Origin: Cyanobacteriota bacterium
GTDB taxonomy: Bacteria; Cyanobacteriota; Cyanobacteriia; PCC-6307; Cyanobiaceae
DNA length: 49,897 nucleotides
Reading direction: 5' to 3'
Assembly (NCBI GenBank): GCA_026389335.1
Contig: JAPLIB010000154.1
Span: forward strand, 1-49,897
Shown here: one piece after another, positions 8,760 to 17,684 of the stretch
Numbering within the stretch: the first letter of the stretch is position 1
Layout: every line of letters starts with the position of its first letter
Position numbers and translations under genes: made by a program
The notes under the pieces: model-generated
Database searches by the model: none
Seen by the model: only the letters and a program-made list of their open reading frames with translations
Told to the model about the DNA's origin: nothing

Positions 8760-8857
8760 GGGCGCTATGGATGGGAGTCTGTCGGCACCATAAGAAGCAT
8801 TCCGGCCTGGATCCAGCCCCCTTCTGGAAACCTTTGCGGTGACAGGGTCTGGCTGGT

Positions 8858-10249
8858 TCAACCGAGTAAACGCTGGATCAGGCCCAACTTGCCTGCATAG
8901 GGGGGATAGCGCAGGGGCACATCGAGCCAGAAGCTGCGGTTGAGCACGCTGCGGTGATGCGAGAACGTTCGGAAGCCGGCTTCGCCGTGGTAGTTGCCCA
9001 TGCCGCTCTCGCCGACGCCGCCGAAGGCGAGTTGCGGTAGGCCGCCCTGCAGCACCACATCGTTGAAGCTGACGCTCCCCGAGCTGGTTTGGTCAAGGAG
9101 CTGCTGGCGGGCTCGTCGGTCGCCGCCGAACAAATACATCGTGAGGGGCTTGCTGCCGCGCCGCACCCGTTCCAGGGCCTGCTCCAGGTTCGCCACCATG
9201 ATCACCGGCAGCAGGGGGCCGAACAGCTCCTCCTGCATCAGCGGATCCCCGTCGGGATCATCGACGGCCAGCAGGGTGGGTTCGATGCGGCGCCTGGCCG
9301 GATCACTGCGGCCCCCCACCAGCACCTGGCCCCGCTGGCGGGCGCCTGCCAGCAGGCTCTCGAGCCGCTCGAACTGGGCTGCGTTGACAATGCTCGCCAG
9401 ATCGGCACTGACCAGTGGATCGTCGCCGTGGAAACGCTGCCACGCCGCGGCGATGGCGTCCACCAGGGGCTGGCGCTGTGCCGGCGTCACCAGCAGATGG
9501 TCTGGGGCGATGCAGGTCTGGCCGGCATTGAGGCTCTTGCCCCAGGCCAGCCGGTTGGCGGTGGTGGGGATGTCGGCATCGTCCAGGACGATGGCCGGAC
9601 TTTTGCCCCCCAGTTCCAGGGTCACGGGCGTCAGTTGGGGCGCGGCGGCGGCCAGCACCAGGCGGCCCACCCGGGCCCCGCCAGTGAAGAAGATGTGGTC
9701 GAAGTGCTCCTGCAGCAACTGGGCGGCGACCGATCCATCGCCTTCCACCACCTGGACGGTCTCGCTCGGGAAGTGCTCCTGCACGAGGCGGCGGATCAGG
9801 GCCGAGGTGTGCGGCGTGTGCTCCGAAGGTTTGAGCACGGCGGTGTTGCCGGCGGCCAGGGCGCTCACCAGGGGAATCAGGCAGAGCAGGAACGGGTAAT
9901 TCCAGGGGCCGATGATCAGCACACAGCCCAGGGGTTCGGGCCGCAGCGTGGCGCTTCCCGGCCAGGCCCAGATCGGCAGAGCGACCGAGGCGGGTCGCAG
10001 CCAGCGCCGGAGATGGCGGCGGGCGTGCTTCAGCTCCTGGCGGATGCCGATCAGTTCATAGCTGGCCTCCACGGGCGGCTTGCCCAGATCCAGCCGCAGT
10101 GCCTCCAGGAGCGGTTGTGAGGCGGCATCCAGCAGCGCCTGCAGACGATCGAGTTGCTCCAGTCGCCAGGCGAGGCTGCGGGTGTGGCCGGCGTTCACCG
10201 GGGCCCGCATGGTGTCGATCGGAGTGATCAGGAGCTCGGAGGCGGTCAT
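8858..10249 (-). CDS. Aldehyde dehydrogenase, fatty-aldehyde type
   Basis: NAD(P)-dependent oxidation of aldehydes to acids, 463 residues, class-3-like short form lacking the N-terminal extension of class 1/2 enzymes. Visible motifs are IIGPWNYPF (cofactor loop), KPSEHTPH, FFTGGARVGR, the general-base glutamate in TLELGGKSPAIV, the catalytic cysteine in NAGQTCIAPDHLLV and EELFGPLLPV. The last 60 residues carry GESGMGNYHGEAGFRTFSHH and a hydrophobic tail, typical of cyanobacterial AldE-like enzymes that detoxify fatty aldehydes. Start ATG at 10249. It lies 98 nt upstream of the LysM gene on the same strand and may share its transcript. Substrate preference is inferred from family only. Confidence 0.92.
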   Translation of the reverse strand: MTASELLITPIDTMRAPVNAGHTRSLAWRLEQLDRLQALLDAASQPLLEALRLDLGKPPVEASYELIGIRQELKHARRHLRRWLRPASVALPIWAWPGSATLRPEPLGCVLIIGPWNYPFLLCLIPLVSALAAGNTAVLKPSEHTPHTSALIRRLVQEHFPSETVQVVEGDGSVAAQLLQEHFDHIFFTGGARVGRLVLAAAAPQLTPVTLELGGKSPAIVLDDADIPTTANRLAWGKSLNAGQTCIAPDHLLVTPAQRQPLVDAIAAAWQRFHGDDPLVSADLASIVNAAQFERLESLLAGARQRGQVLVGGRSDPARRRIEPTLLAVDDPDGDPLMQEELFGPLLPVIMVANLEQALERVRRGSKPLTMYLFGGDRRARQQLLDQTSSGSVSFNDVVLQGGLPQLAFGGVGESGMGNYHGEAGFRTFSHHRSVLNRSFWLDVPLRYPPYAGKLGLIQRLLG

Positions 10250-10606
10250 GGATCCGGGAGCTGGACATCCACGCTGGCAAATGGCTGGCTGATTCCGGGG
10301 CTCGGAACCTGCTCAGACCGGCCCGCTCGCGACAGGCGTTCTGATGGACTGCGGATTCAGACGATCAGTGGACCAGTCCCACGGCAACCCAGGCGCCGCA
10401 GCGGAAGGAGAGATGGCAGGATTCCCAGCCCCCATCACAACAGCTGGTGGTGCCGATCCCCTCCAGGCCAGCCATCCTCCCGAACAGATTGCCGAGCAGT
10501 CGGAAGCCCATCACCTGGTGAGCGACGCTCAGGCAACGCATGGTCACTGGAAGATCGCTACTTCCAAATTCTTCTTCAGGAGCGGTGCCAGCTCCACAGT
10601 TTGATA
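10250..10606. other. Intergenic stretch, nothing supported
   Basis: Contains only short overlapping frames on both strands with no recognisable product. It probably holds the promoter of the minus-strand aldehyde dehydrogenase gene and the 3' trailer of the tRNA pair. Confidence 0.5.
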
Positions 10607-10678
<72 letters not shown>

Positions 10679-10689
10679 ATGTGGAAAGG

Positions 10690-10772
10690 TGGGCCGGGTT
10701 GGATTTGAACCAACGTAGGCAGAGCCAGCGGATTTACAGTCCGCCCGAACTTACCAGCCGACGATCCCTCCC
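10690..10772 (-). tRNA. tRNA-Tyr (anticodon GUA), 5' half aberrant
   Basis: The 3' two-thirds are canonical: anticodon stem GCGGA/TCCGC with loop CTGTAAA (GTA), a small variable-arm hairpin (GGC TCT GCC), T stem GTTGG/CCAAC with loop TTCAAAT, acceptor 3' strand CCGGCCC and discriminator A. The 5' third does not fit: GGGAGGG pairs with CCGGCCC at only five of seven positions, and the D arm cannot form four pairs although a GCTGGTAA loop-like string is present. The implied 5' end is one base from the aroQ start codon. Either this is a functional but unusual tRNA, or its 5' portion was replaced or decayed. Confidence 0.55.
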
Positions 10773-10773
10773 C

Positions 10774-11217
10774 ATGCAGCTGCTTGTGCTCCACGGTCCG
10801 AACCTCAACCTGCTGGGTCAGCGGGAGCCTGGCTTGTACGGCTCCAGCACCCTCGCCGAGATCGATGGCTCCCTGGCCCGTCTGGCGGCCGAGCTGGGGG
10901 TTGAACTGGCCTGCTTTCAGAGCAACCACGAAGGCGCCCTGGTGGACCGCATCCAGCAGGCGGCAGGCGGGGCTGTCGATGGCATCTTGATCAACGCGGC
11001 GGCCTACACCCACACCTCCGTGGCGATCCGCGATGCCCTGTTGGCGGTGGCGATCCCCTTTGTGGAGCTGCATCTCAGCAACACCCATGCCCGCGAATCC
11101 TTTCGCCATCACTCCCTGCTGGCCGACAAGGCTGTGGGGGTGATCTGCGGCTTTGGCGCTGGCAGCTACAGCCTGGCGCTGCAAGGGCTGGTGCAGCATC
11201 TGCAGGCGCGGCCATGA
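10774..11217 (+). CDS. aroQ: 3-dehydroquinate dehydratase, type II
   Basis: Dodecameric type II dehydroquinase, third step of the shikimate pathway in the cytosol. The 147-residue product is full length. It begins [20 protein letters not shown], followed by YGSS: the N-terminal signature with catalytic Tyr (GLYG) and flexible-loop Arg (QREP). Later motifs are [30 protein letters not shown] with the active-site Asn and His region, and [18 protein letters not shown]. The ATG at 10774 is fixed by the family N-terminus, yet it lies one base from the apparent 5' end of the opposite-strand tRNA-Tyr, so the aroQ leader and promoter would overlap that tRNA. The stop overlaps miaE as ATGA. Confidence 0.96.
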   Translation: MQLLVLHGPNLNLLGQREPGLYGSSTLAEIDGSLARLAAELGVELACFQSNHEGALVDRIQQAAGGAVDGILINAAAYTHTSVAIRDALLAVAIPFVELHLSNTHARESFRHHSLLADKAVGVICGFGAGSYSLALQGLVQHLQARP

Positions 11218-11825
11218 GCACCGCCGCTCCCAGTAGCCCGGTGGCCCGGGTGAAATGGCTGGCGGCCCCGAGCTCTGCCGCCTGGCTGCAGCAGGCGATG
11301 GCCGAGGCCGATCTGGTGTTGATCGACCATGCCCACTGCGAGCGCAAGGCGGCTGGGGTGGCCCTGCAGCTGATGTTCCGCTACCCCTCCGATGGGGGAT
11401 TGGGGGCCGTGCTCAGCCCCCTGGCCCGGGAGGAGCTGGAGCATTTCGAGCTGGTGTTGCAGTTGCTGCAGCGGCGCTCCATTGCCCTGCGCCCCCTGGC
11501 CGCGCCCCCCTACGGCGCTGGCCTGGCCAGGCTGGTGCGGCGCCAGGAGCCCGAGCGCATGCTCGACAGCTTTCTGGTGGCCGGCTTGATCGAGGCCCGC
11601 AGCCATGAGCGCATGGCCCTGCTGGCGGCCCACAGCCCGGATGCCGAACTCCGGGCGCTCTACGGCGAGCTGCTGGCCAGTGAGGCCCGTCATTTCGGCC
11701 TGTATTGGCTGCTGGCAGAGGAACGTTTTTCCCGGCCGGTGCTGGTGGAGCGGCTGGAGCAGTTGTCGGTGCTGGAAGCGGAGCTGCTGGCGACGCTCTG
11801 GGGGGAAGCCAGGTTTCACAGCTGA
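11214..11825 (+). CDS. miaE: tRNA-(ms2io6A)-hydroxylase MiaE
   Basis: Ferritin-like di-iron monooxygenase that hydroxylates the isopentenyl group of ms2i6A37 in tRNAs reading U-starting codons. The 203-residue product shows the metal-binding helices: [16 protein letters not shown] (first Glu/His pair region), [10 protein letters not shown] (ExxH), [11 protein letters not shown] and [10 protein letters not shown] (second ExxH-type pair). The N-terminus is a 40-residue lead with VKWLAAPSS, typical of the family. The start overlaps the aroQ stop, so the two are translated from one message. From memory this gene is followed by cobI in related genomes; here cobI lies about 31 kb away in the opposite orientation. 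Confidence 0.93.
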   Translation: MSTAAPSSPVARVKWLAAPSSAAWLQQAMAEADLVLIDHAHCERKAAGVALQLMFRYPSDGGLGAVLSPLAREELEHFELVLQLLQRRSIALRPLAAPPYGAGLARLVRRQEPERMLDSFLVAGLIEARSHERMALLAAHSPDAELRALYGELLASEARHFGLYWLLAEERFSRPVLVERLEQLSVLEAELLATLWGEARFHS

Positions 11826-12195
11826 ACCTGCGACCAGAGGCCTGCGTGGCTGAAGGGCCCCGCCAGGGGGCGCCAATTCAAGGGGCGCCAATTCAGGGGG
11901 CTCGCTTCCCCGCCGCCGGTGACGATCTCAAGAGGCCGAACCGGTGCAAGGCCGAGCCGGTCCAAGTCCGTGCCAGTGCAAGGCAGTGTCGCGGGGCGGT
12001 TGGAAGCGTGGCCTGGATCAGGTCTGCCCAAAACATGATGGTTGTCAACCGCGGGCCCTTGGCCCAGCACCGGCAATGGCACTGGTTCAACGCAGCCGCA
12101 ACCAACCGCTGGATATCGGTTGGCTCAAAGGGGCGCGCCATGCTGCTGTCGCGGCCCTGCACGCAGAGTCCTGGGCTTTAGTTGGCTGGGAGGGT
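11826..12195. other. Intergenic between convergent miaE and GDSL gene, with 15-nt direct repeat
   Basis: No gene is supported. At 11867-11895 the string GGGGCGCCAATTCA occurs twice with a 15-nt period. Further on, GCAAGGCAG / GTGCAAGGC-type near-repeats occur. No clear terminator was found. This is the left side of the proposed inversion breakpoint. Confidence 0.55.
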
Positions 12196-13809
12196 TCAGC
12201 TGATCCAGTCCGGGTTGAACACAGCCACGTGTGGCAGCGCGATGCGGAGATCGGCTCGACGGTCGCCATCCACGTCACCTTGTAGCCAACCTCCCGAGAA
12301 GCGGAGTTCTGCTGCTGACCCGGTGAACTTATGGTTACCGATGTAAGTCCAGCCTGGGTTGGCGAAGGGATCGTCGCCATCAAGAATGGCGGTGATCCCA
12401 AGCCGATCACCTTGCTTTCCCTGGAAATCCGTGATCGTGTCTTGCCAGTGGCTCTTGGCATCCTTGGCTTCCCAGGCGAAGAAATCTGCGCCTTTGCCGC
12501 CCTGCATTCGATCTGATCCTTCGCCACCCTGGATCCAGTCGGTGCCGTCAGCGCCGGTAAGAAAATCGCTGCCGCGATCGCCGGAGAGGGCGTCGTTTCC
12601 CTGGCGGCCTATCAGTCTGTCATTCCCTGCTTTCCCCAGCAGTTCGCTGTTGTGCTTGGTGGCCACCAGTAGGTTGTCTCGCTGGTTGCCACTCTTCTGA
12701 TCCTCCAGGGTTGCGGCCTCAATGGCGGCTTGATTGGCCTCCAGGGTGAGAAGCATGGCTTGGGCGGTCATTTCCTGACCACTTTGAGTGTTGTGAATCG
12801 TGTCGAAATAGAGGAAGTTGTCGGTTTGGTCTTCCGTTAGTGGTTCGTTGGTTGACTGCGCAAAGCTGACTGTGTTGTTAATGTCATAGCTGGCAAAGTT
12901 GCCAAGTCTTGTTCCGTAAGATTGCCAATTGGTGCCAAATTCCGGAGAGAAGTAGGTCAGTGCTGCATAGGGGAACTCTGCATTCAGTTCCTGCACCATC
13001 GCGGCGTAGTCGGTTTGGAATTGCTCCAGGCCACCAGTCTTCACGAAGCTGGCCCAGCTCGTCACCCATTCAGGTGCATCGGGGTCGCTGGCGGCTTGCA
13101 GGAGGAGGCCGCTGAGAAAGGGCATCTGGTAAGGAACGTCATCCACAACTCCGCGGAAGTCAGCCAGGGCGAAGGTCATCAGCTGGCGACTTCCGCCGGC
13201 GCGCAGTTGGACGGTGAGGTCGTCACGTAGATTGATCATCACCTGATCCAGAACGCCTTCGATATCAGGGTTCTTTTCGATGGAGGCGATCAGGAGGTCG
13301 TTGGAGCCGCCCTGGATCACGGTGAGTTCGTTGGAGGCTGGCCGCACGCCTTGCTGCAGAGCCGTGAGGATCTGGTTCTGCACGCCTGTTTGGGCCAGCT
13401 TCGGATAGGCCGTGGAAAGCAGCTCTTCGCTACCCGGCACGGTGATCACGTCGTAGAGGGAGCGGGTGTCGCTGGTGGCGCCACCGATGGCGTAGGAGGG
13501 GCCAGCCGGCGTGCCGATGCCCGGGGTGGCCACATATGGATTGGCAAGGGCGTAATAGAACGCAGGGATGTCCAGGTTGGCCGGCGATGGTACGGAAGTG
13601 GTGGCGATTCCCAGGAGGTTGCGCAGGCCCAGCTGGCAACCGAAGTTGGCATTGCTGAAGGTGACGCCACTCCATTCAGGCTGGGCCGTGGGAGCCAGGA
13701 CGGTCTTCTGGATATAGGATCCGTAGTCGCCGTAGGATGAGAGGCTGTCGCCGTAGGCATAAAGCTCACGGAATAAATTATTGATAGACTGAGGGGAATT
13801 TGAGGCCAT
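12196..13809 (-). CDS. Secreted SGNH/GDSL esterase with C-terminal RTX calcium-binding repeats
   Basis: A 537-residue predicted extracellular lipase/esterase. SGNH block I is YAYGDSLSSYGDYG (about residue 16-29) with nucleophile Ser. Block III is IQGGSNDLL and block V is FDTIHNTQSGQ with the catalytic Asp-x-x-His. After a linker there are hemolysin-type repeats: GKAGNDRLIGRQGNDALSGD, RGSDFLTGADGTDW and GGEGSDRMQGGKGADFF, which bind calcium outside the cell. The C-terminal 80 residues (ITDFQGKQGDRLGI and RADLRIA) match the usual tail of RTX cargo. There is no N-terminal signal, consistent with type I secretion through a C-terminal signal. No ABC exporter genes lie nearby. Start ATG at 13809. 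Substrate unknown. Confidence 0.9.
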   Translation of the reverse strand: MASNSPQSINNLFRELYAYGDSLSSYGDYGSYIQKTVLAPTAQPEWSGVTFSNANFGCQLGLRNLLGIATTSVPSPANLDIPAFYYALANPYVATPGIGTPAGPSYAIGGATSDTRSLYDVITVPGSEELLSTAYPKLAQTGVQNQILTALQQGVRPASNELTVIQGGSNDLLIASIEKNPDIEGVLDQVMINLRDDLTVQLRAGGSRQLMTFALADFRGVVDDVPYQMPFLSGLLLQAASDPDAPEWVTSWASFVKTGGLEQFQTDYAAMVQELNAEFPYAALTYFSPEFGTNWQSYGTRLGNFASYDINNTVSFAQSTNEPLTEDQTDNFLYFDTIHNTQSGQEMTAQAMLLTLEANQAAIEAATLEDQKSGNQRDNLLVATKHNSELLGKAGNDRLIGRQGNDALSGDRGSDFLTGADGTDWIQGGEGSDRMQGGKGADFFAWEAKDAKSHWQDTITDFQGKQGDRLGITAILDGDDPFANPGWTYIGNHKFTGSAAELRFSGGWLQGDVDGDRRADLRIALPHVAVFNPDWIS

Positions 13810-14880
13810 GGCGACTCTTGTCTGTCAATGTTCCGATAACCTTAGCAGGGCCTTGGAGAGATGGGATAAAGGTATCGTGCCGCAAGGTTGAACTCGGTTG
13901 ATTTTGAGATGTTGAGTCGGTCTTGGCTATGGTGTTGTCTGTGGGGGTGTTTGTGGGATTAGGGTGCAGCCGCTCGCAGCTGGTTGCAGAGTCATCGAAT
14001 TATTTGTCAATCGAAGATCGGCAGCAAGCGCCCTGCGAGTATTGCGGCGACGGGCCCCTTGTTATCTGGTTGGTGAAGATGTATTGGTGTGGCTTGCTGC
14101 TGCTGATGTTCTCCGCTTGCATCGTCGGTGACTGGCCCCAGCTGGGGATTGGTGTCGTGCTGCTTGAGTCTGCGAAAGAAGCGTTGCAGCCGTCCTGGTT
14201 GCGGGAGTTTTGTCTCTCTCCGTGAGGGGATGGGCGGCTCCGGGGTAGCACCAGTAGGGCGGCCATTTCAGCCTCCAGATCCCTGCCAGGACAAGCGGCT
14301 GTCTGGGGCCAGTTTCGACGGTTGGACAGGGTGATCTGAGCTGGTGTCCTCCGCTGGTGACCTCCGCCCGCTTCTCTGGGCCTGTCGATCTAGGTGGTGT
14401 AGGGCACAACGATTCAGCTGGTGGATTGGAACGTGTTGCCCATTGATTGCTGAACAGAAAAAAGCAGGGGCGTCCTGACGTGGCCGAGGCGATTCAAGCC
14501 CGTATCGAACTTAAACAGCCGTGAATAGGCTTTGGCTTGCAGACGTGCCCAGATCCGCTACACTGAATTCAAGCTCGAATAGTCGATAGTCTTAGATCAT
14601 GACCCAGCCAAGATCAGCCAGAGGGCATTCAGGGCGATGAAGGGGACGGGGCGGTCAAGGTGCGATCTTGCCGCTCTTCATCCCTGAGCCAGGTCGATGT
14701 AGCAACTAATTCAGCCTGATCGCGAAGATTAAGAAGACAGATTAAATTATAATTTGAGCCTGTATTGGATCAAGGGTTGTTGTCTTATGAGCTGCAGGTA
14801 GCGTTGTGACTCAACTCTGTTGGATGATTCAGTGTCTGGGCAGAAGCTGGTCTTTGTGATGGTCGCTTCCCCTTCGCCAC
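13810..14880. other. Gene-poor region between GDSL esterase and frp
   Basis: About 1 kb without a supported gene. A 100-codon plus-strand frame at 13923 has a hydrophobic middle but starts with TTG and has no known relatives, so it is not called. The interval contains the mobile-element fragment at 14427-14520 and then A/T-richer sequence (about 14550-14780) that may carry promoters or RNA; nothing specific was recognised. Confidence 0.5.
14427..14520 (+). mobile_element. Fragment of the mobile element family seen as a MITE at 49.4 kb
   Basis: About 90 nt align with the left part of the MITE at 49388-49547: the end (GGAACGTGTTGCCCATTGAT against GGAGCGTGTTGCGCATAGAT), then the shared strings CAGAAA, GGGGCGT, GCCGAGG, GATTCAA and ATCGAACT. 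The fragment reads RPDVAEAIQARIEL in one frame, matching AAEEIQSGIEL in the MITE, so both probably retain the start of a lost transposase or passenger gene. No right end or target duplication was found. Confidence 0.65.
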
Positions 14881-15216
14881 TCACATCCGTGCCATGGCAG
14901 TGATCTTGGCCAACTTGTCGGGGGAGAGGCCCTCCAGCTCTTCGATGCTCACCAGCCCGTCTTTGACGAAGCTGGCGAAGACGAACAGCAAGCCGGACAA
15001 GCGGAAGTCGAATCGCCCTTCGATTTCGTGGCGTCGGATGCTGAGGAAATCATGCAGCTGCCACACTTCATCTGAACGGCTGAGCGTCGCGATCTTGGCG
15101 TGCAGATCACCGATCAGAGATTCCACTTCCCGGGCCATGGCGCGATCAAAGACCGCTTGAGCCAGTGCTTGCTCTGCCGTTGTCCAGCCGGCCACTTCGG
15201 TTTCCATCGGCACCAT
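14881..15216 (-). CDS. frp: Fluorescence recovery protein (FRP)
   Basis: Small helical dimer that binds the C-terminal domain of photoactivated OCP, detaches it from the phycobilisome and speeds its return to the orange form. The 111-residue product carries the family signature LHDFLSIRRHEIEGRFD, with preceding W (EVWQLHDF), and LLFVFASFVKDGLV and EELEGLSPDKLAKI after it. Compared with Synechocystis FRP, as remembered, these segments align throughout. Start ATG at 15216, or the second Met at residue 4. It follows crtW by 14 nt on the same strand, so it belongs to the ocp-crtW-frp operon, giving the complete photoprotection cycle in one unit. Confidence 0.93.
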   Translation of the reverse strand: MVPMETEVAGWTTAEQALAQAVFDRAMAREVESLIGDLHAKIATLSRSDEVWQLHDFLSIRRHEIEGRFDFRLSGLLFVFASFVKDGLVSIEELEGLSPDKLAKITAMARM

Positions 15217-15230
15217 TTTTTGCAGAAACG

Positions 15231-16043
15231 CTATCGCTTGGCTTTCGGCAGTGCGAGCTCAGCCGGAGTGGAGATGTGATCTGTGATGAACCGCTGCCGC
15301 CGCCGTTCCGGCAGCTGGAACCAGGGCAGCTGCGGATCCTCGTGGTGTTCCCAGTGGTAGCCGAAGTGGTAGCAGGCCAGCAACGACAACGCCGCTGGTA
15401 AGGGCAGGCTGCGGGCGTGATGGCGATCCACCGCCGTGACGGTGCCTTCCCGATGGGGCAGATAGGTGCCGAACAGAAACAACTGAATCGAGCTCAACAG
15501 CAACGGCAGGATCCAGAACAACAGCAGGTTGGCCATCGGGTGGGGCGTCAACCCATTGAGCAGCAGGGCGCACACCAGCCAGCCGCTGAGCAGGGCCGCC
15601 ATCTGCCCTGGGCTGAGGTACTTCGCCATGAAGCGGAGATACCAGGCCAGCAGATTTCGGTTCTGGCCATCGTGGTGATCGGGGTCGAGCGGACTGGCTG
15701 GCGCTTGGTGATGGCGCTGATGGTTGCGGCGGCAGCTCTCCCAGGGCAGGCAGGCATAAAGGCCCAGGGCCAGGCGGCCGAGCCGATCGTTCCAGCCTGG
15801 CGAACCGGGTAGCAGGGAGCCGTGCATGGCGTCGTGGGCGACGATGAACAGACCTGTCTGCAGAAACGCCCGACTCAGCACCGCCAGAACCAGCAGGGCC
15901 GGCGGCAGTGAGGGACCATCCAACGGCAGCAATACGGCCAGACTGGCCGCCCAGGCCCCGACGATGCCAACAGAAAACCACAGCCCCCGAAGTAGGGACT
16001 GTGGTGGCAGTTGGGAACCTGGATGGCAGGAGCTGCCGATCAA
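15231..16043 (-). CDS. crtW: Beta-carotene ketolase, CrtW type
   Basis: Membrane di-iron ketolase that introduces 4-keto groups into beta-carotene to give echinenone and canthaxanthin, the pigment bound by OCP. The 270-residue protein has several membrane segments and the histidine clusters of the family: HDAMH, NHQRHHQAPA, FGTYLPHR and HFGYHWEHHEDPQLPWFQLP. It begins with TTG at 16043, overlapping the ocp stop by three bases (TTGA), so translation is probably coupled to ocp. No ATG exists near the conserved N-terminus. The position between ocp and frp shows that its job is supplying the OCP chromophore. Not a fatty-acid desaturase, despite the shared histidine-box fold, because of the CrtW-specific spacing and C-terminus. 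Confidence 0.93.
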   Translation of the reverse strand: MIGSSCHPGSQLPPQSLLRGLWFSVGIVGAWAASLAVLLPLDGPSLPPALLVLAVLSRAFLQTGLFIVAHDAMHGSLLPGSPGWNDRLGRLALGLYACLPWESCRRNHQRHHQAPASPLDPDHHDGQNRNLLAWYLRFMAKYLSPGQMAALLSGWLVCALLLNGLTPHPMANLLLFWILPLLLSSIQLFLFGTYLPHREGTVTAVDRHHARSLPLPAALSLLACYHFGYHWEHHEDPQLPWFQLPERRRQRFITDHISTPAELALPKAKR

Positions 16044-16996
16044 CGGGCGAACTTGAGCAGCTCAGCTGCTGAAGCCAGCAGATCGATGGCGACGAAATAG
16101 ATCTTGCCCTGGGGATCGAGCAAGAAGCGCCAGGCCACATTCATGCCCACGCCGGCGCCGAACCAGGGGGTCTGGACTTTACCGGTGACCTTGATCTGGG
16201 TGAAGCCCCCATCAGAGGGTTCGATCACGCCCCGATCCGGCAACAGCTGAAGGTTCTGACAATCTTCGCGGAAGAAACGCAGGACGGCTTCCCGGCCCAC
16301 AATCGGTCGTTGGAACGGGGGTTGCAGGGCGCCGTCAGGCAGGAACAGCTCAATCAGATTGTCGAAGTCGTTGGCATTGAGCAGATTCATGTACTCGACC
16401 ACCGTGGTGTTGTCCACGCCTTCGATCACGACACTGCTGCGCTGCTCAGGAGCCGTGGGGAGAACGATGGGCTCACTGACCCGTTCAACGACAGCGTCTT
16501 TGCCAGGATCAAAACCCATGTCAACGACGAAATTGCGCAGCACGGTGATCTGCTGCCCCTTGTCGATGGTTTTGAGCGACTCGAGCACGGCCGCGGCATT
16601 AGCCGAAAGCTGGTAGCCGGCGGGGATCGGAGCGACAACGCCCTGCTCCATCCACTCGCCCAGCTTGTACCAGAAGCCCAGCTTGATGTTCACCGACCAG
16701 GAGGCATACCAACGGGCCAGCTCCGTATCGGCATGATTTGCCAGATCGCACATAACCTGGCTCTGTTCGGCGAAGTTCATGCCGCGGATGCGGTTGAGCA
16801 TCGGCTCGGCGAACTGCATGCGAGCGGCTCCCGGGGCCGCGATGGTGATGGTCTTACCCATCTCGAGGTAGGCGTACCAGATCAAGGCCAGTTGATCTTC
16901 GGCACTGAGCAGGTTGTAGCGAGCTGTCAGGGCCGGCACAACGTCCGCTGACTGGGTCTCAGGGAAAATCTTTGTAGCCCTGTCAAGGGTGAACAT
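16040..16996 (-). CDS. ocp: Orange carotenoid protein (OCP)
   Basis: Water-soluble ketocarotenoid-binding photoreceptor that quenches phycobilisome energy under strong blue-green light. The 318-residue protein has an all-helical N-terminal carotenoid domain (about 1-165) and an NTF2-like C-terminal domain (about 195-310). Expected pigment contacts are visible: LIWYAYLEMG (Trp41/Tyr44 region), KLGEWMEQG (Trp110 region), VLRNFVVDMG (Arg155 salt bridge), VVEYMNLLNANDFD (Tyr201) and VQTPWFGAG (Trp288). Full-length OCP, not a stand-alone helical carotenoid protein. Start ATG at 16996. With frp downstream it is most likely OCP1, the form that needs FRP for recovery. The crtW start overlaps its stop codon. 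Confidence 0.97.
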   Translation of the reverse strand: MFTLDRATKIFPETQSADVVPALTARYNLLSAEDQLALIWYAYLEMGKTITIAAPGAARMQFAEPMLNRIRGMNFAEQSQVMCDLANHADTELARWYASWSVNIKLGFWYKLGEWMEQGVVAPIPAGYQLSANAAAVLESLKTIDKGQQITVLRNFVVDMGFDPGKDAVVERVSEPIVLPTAPEQRSSVVIEGVDNTTVVEYMNLLNANDFDNLIELFLPDGALQPPFQRPIVGREAVLRFFREDCQNLQLLPDRGVIEPSDGGFTQIKVTGKVQTPWFGAGVGMNVAWRFLLDPQGKIYFVAIDLLASAAELLKFAR

Positions 16997-17438
16997 GCGA
17001 CCTCTATCAATGGATTCGGTACAGAACCTAATGCAGTGCCTGGCGCCTGCTTTGGGTGGGAAACCGTCTGGCGTAGCATCCAGGTCACCCAGGCTCGTGT
17101 TCGGCGCTGCCGTGACGCTCCAGGTCCTTGGTCTGCTCTGTCGGTTCTGTGTTCCTGGGACTGGGCGCCTGGCGGCTTGGACTGGGTGGGTGACCGAGGG
17201 CGGGTACGGCAGCTGGGAGATCTCGGCAGCTGCGGATCCGCCGAGGTGCTGGGCTGCCTTGCGGCATCCAGTTCAGCCACTTTAGGGGAATCTGCTGCTG
17301 ATTAGTTGCTGCCTTCCCTGGCACTCTCGTTCAGAGAAGCAGGGGCTTTGTGGCCGCCAGGTCAAGGGGAGGCTTGCCTGAGCGGGCAGTGGGTCAGTTT
17401 CGGCCCAAAGCCGTTGCCAGTGGTCTCAAGCGGTGGTC
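16997..17438. other. Intergenic upstream of ocp
   Basis: About 440 nt containing the ocp promoter region. No convincing gene on either strand; the open frames are short and shadow each other. No clear -10/-35 pair could be assigned. Confidence 0.5.
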
Positions 17439-17684
17439 TCAAGTGGTGACCGCCTGGCGGCGTTTCAGGCCGTAGGTCAGCGCCGCCAGCGCGGCCAGCC
17501 CCAGGCCGCCCCCGGCGGCGAGGAAAACCAGGGTCTGCAGCAGCAACAGCACCAGCCCGAGGGCTGAAAAGGTCTTGATCTGGATTCTGGCCTTGATCAG
17601 CAGGCTCAGCAACAGCAGCACGGTGGCTTGCAGGCCGGCGATCTTGGCGGCGCCCAGGGGACAGAGGGGATTGGGTAGCACCAT
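17439..17684 (-). CDS. Small hydrophobic protein, two predicted membrane helices
   Basis: An 81-residue frame beginning MVLPNPLCPLGAAKIAGLQA. Two hydrophobic segments (about 14-30 and 38-70) are separated by a short basic loop KARIQIK, and the C-terminus is basic (LKRRQAVTT), consistent with a small inner-membrane or thylakoid protein. The codon use resembles high-G+C neighbours rather than the lower-G+C genes that follow. No family recognised. It is isolated, with no partner gene close by on the same strand, and could be a chance frame. Confidence 0.4.
   Translation of the reverse strand: MVLPNPLCPLGAAKIAGLQATVLLLLSLLIKARIQIKTFSALGLVLLLLQTLVFLAAGGGLGLAALAALTYGLKRRQAVTT

Noticed and set aside
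13923-14225. 100-codon plus-strand frame with hydrophobic middle
   Set aside because: TTG start, isolated, no recognisable relatives, and the hydrophobic stretch is interrupted by Trp, Cys and Asp; not enough to call a gene.
15231-16043. Fatty-acid desaturase
   Set aside because: Histidine boxes are shared, but spacing, the FGTYLPHR motif and position in the ocp operon identify a CrtW ketolase.
17439-17684. Small membrane protein as part of the ocp operon
   Set aside because: It lies upstream of ocp by more than 440 nt with no coupling; kept only as a low-confidence separate gene.
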